DNA of 64,000 nt from Bog-473 sp963788585. Its GTDB lineage: Bacteria; Actinomycetota; Acidimicrobiia; Acidimicrobiales; RAAP-2. Each line of letters starts with the position of its first letter. The first letter of the stretch is position 1. Made by a program: the position numbers and the translations under genes. The DNA lies in contig CAWBHA010000004.1 of NCBI GenBank assembly GCA_963788585.1, positions 186,001-250,000 of the forward strand. The letters are read 5' to 3'. Under the pieces are notes generated by a model. It was not told where the DNA came from, made no database searches, and saw only the letters and a program-made list of their open reading frames with translations. This document shows positions 63,153-64,000 of the stretch, in pieces.

Positions 63153-64000
63153 ATGGACGCACGACCGGTACGGCAGGGCATAGGGCAGATTGCGTTCGAC
63201 GAGGGGTTCCCCGAACGAACGGTCGAGTTCACCCATGACCTTCACCTCCACCATCGCCTGACGCTTTCGTCCGTCGCCGACCTGGCCGACCGGCTGCCGC
63301 GCGAATCGGTGATCTACGACACCGCTGCCCAGCCGATGCTGGTTCCTTCGGGCGGACCACCTCGCGGTGCCCTTGCCCAACCGGGTGACGTCATACGCAA
63401 TCTCGATGCCGCCAACGCCTGGCTCACCCTGCTCAACGTGGAAGACGACCCCGGCATGGCAGAACTGATGCACGCGTACCTCGACGAACTCGAGTCGGGA
63501 ATCGTCGCCGAGCAAGGCAGGATGCGAAATCGCGTCGCATTCGTCTTCGTGTCATCCCCGAACTCGGTGACGCCTGTCCACTTCGACATCGAACACAGCC
63601 TGTTGATGCAAGTGAGCGGCCGCAAGACCGTGAGCATCGGTCGCTTCGAGAGCGCCGCAGCTCGACGGCACGAAATCGACAGGTATTGGGACGGCTCCCA
63701 CGGCAGGATCGAGACCCAGCCTCCGCAGGTGGCCGCGTATACGTTGACGCCGGGCCGCGCGGTGTACATCCCCCCGGGTACGCCCCATTGGGTGCACAAC
63801 GGTGCCGACAGCTCGTTGTCCGTGACCCTCACGTACTTCACCGCTGCCACCGTGCGCGAGAACCGCATCGAAGACTTCAACTCGTACCTTCGGCGGCGAC
63901 ACCTGAACGCTCGCGAGCCGGGACAATCCACCATCGTGGACACTGCCAAGGTCTTGGCCATAGGTGTCTTGGCCGTCGGACGACGTCTTCGGTCCGCTGC
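63153..64000 (+). CDS. Cupin/JmjC-like oxygenase-family protein (partial, runs off right edge)
   Basis: At least 282 codons, open to the window edge; the ATG at 63153 has GAGG 7 nt upstream. The JmjC/Cupin_8-type core includes FVFVSSPNSVTPVHFDIEHS with the HxD iron ligands, LLMQVSGRKTVSIG, and the distal His block VYIPPGTPHWVHNG. SLSVTLTYFTA follows, as in Cupin_8 proteins. Family members use Fe(II) and 2-oxoglutarate to hydroxylate proteins or small molecules. The substrate is unknown. The final visible residues (AKVLAIGVLAVGRRL) are hydrophobic. The C-terminus is outside the window. Confidence 0.78.
   Translation, partial: MDARPVRQGIGQIAFDEGFPERTVEFTHDLHLHHRLTLSSVADLADRLPRESVIYDTAAQPMLVPSGGPPRGALAQPGDVIRNLDAANAWLTLLNVEDDPGMAELMHAYLDELESGIVAEQGRMRNRVAFVFVSSPNSVTPVHFDIEHSLLMQVSGRKTVSIGRFESAAARRHEIDRYWDGSHGRIETQPPQVAAYTLTPGRAVYIPPGTPHWVHNGADSSLSVTLTYFTAATVRENRIEDFNSYLRRRHLNAREPGQSTIVDTAKVLAIGVLAVGRRLRSA

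Noticed and set aside
1..64000. tRNA, rRNA or riboswitch genes
   Set aside because: No cloverleaf, ribosomal RNA or known riboswitch core could be recognised by reading; a covariance-model search would be needed to exclude small RNAs.

Overview
This 64-kb window reads as chromosome of a high-GC Gram-positive bacterium, most likely an actinomycete of the class Acidimicrobiia. The evidence is high GC with frequent GTG and TTG starts, AGGAGG-type ribosome binding sites, and secreted proteins built from GYWLV-DGG-FAFGDA repeats, which I associate with Acidimicrobiia. That placement is inference. I saw no tRNA, rRNA, CRISPR array or prophage.

Layout. (1) 1-8.2 kb: secreted repeat proteins on the minus strand, namely a collagen-like protein whose frame is broken several times and an RCC1-repeat/Ig-like protein cut by the left edge, followed by a decayed Vgb-propeller/Ig-like pseudogene. 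(2) 8.5-14.2 kb: an accessory segment with a methyltransferase, an unusual ATP-grasp/flavoprotein fusion, a decayed tyrosine-recombinase tail, two copies of a 58-bp repeat, a secreted GYWLV-repeat protein and a decayed IS481-type transposase. (3) 14.6-22 kb, minus strand: an aldo/keto reductase, a methyltransferase, a GH12-type glycosidase and a very large mosaic secreted esterase with internal tandem duplications. (4) 22.4-45 kb: the core of a Wzx/Wzy-type exopolysaccharide locus. It holds two Wzz-like proteins, a Wzy-like polymerase, a Wzx-like flippase, two GT4 glycosyltransferases, a heparinase-like lyase, a two-domain oxidoreductase, an AsnB-like amidotransferase, a nucleotide-sugar 6-dehydrogenase and the initiating polyprenyl-phosphate sugar transferase. 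Two paralogous pairs of a LuxR-type regulator and a degenerate HIT-fold protein lie in this region. (5) 45-64 kb: an ECF sigma factor, then sugar-modification genes (C-methyltransferases, RfbF-like nucleotidyltransferase, PIG-L deacetylase, SDR epimerase, pyruvyl transferase, RmlC-like epimerase, GT2, further methyltransferases). These are interrupted by a recent tandem duplication of secreted beta-helix proteins. A metallo-hydrolase and a cupin/JmjC-like protein close the window.

Working model (inference): the sugar transferase starts a lipid-linked repeat unit, the GTs extend it, and Wzx, Wzy and Wzz export and polymerise it. The 6-dehydrogenase makes a uronic acid that AsnB may amidate. 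C-methyl, deacetylated, epimerised and pyruvylated sugars decorate it. The heparinase-like lyase, GH12 enzyme, esterase and beta-helix proteins would trim or bind the polymer outside the cell.

At least three secreted-protein genes (collagen-like, esterase, beta-helix copy 1) carry frame breaks next to repeats or short homopolymers. Whether these are real mutations or assembly errors cannot be decided from the sequence alone.
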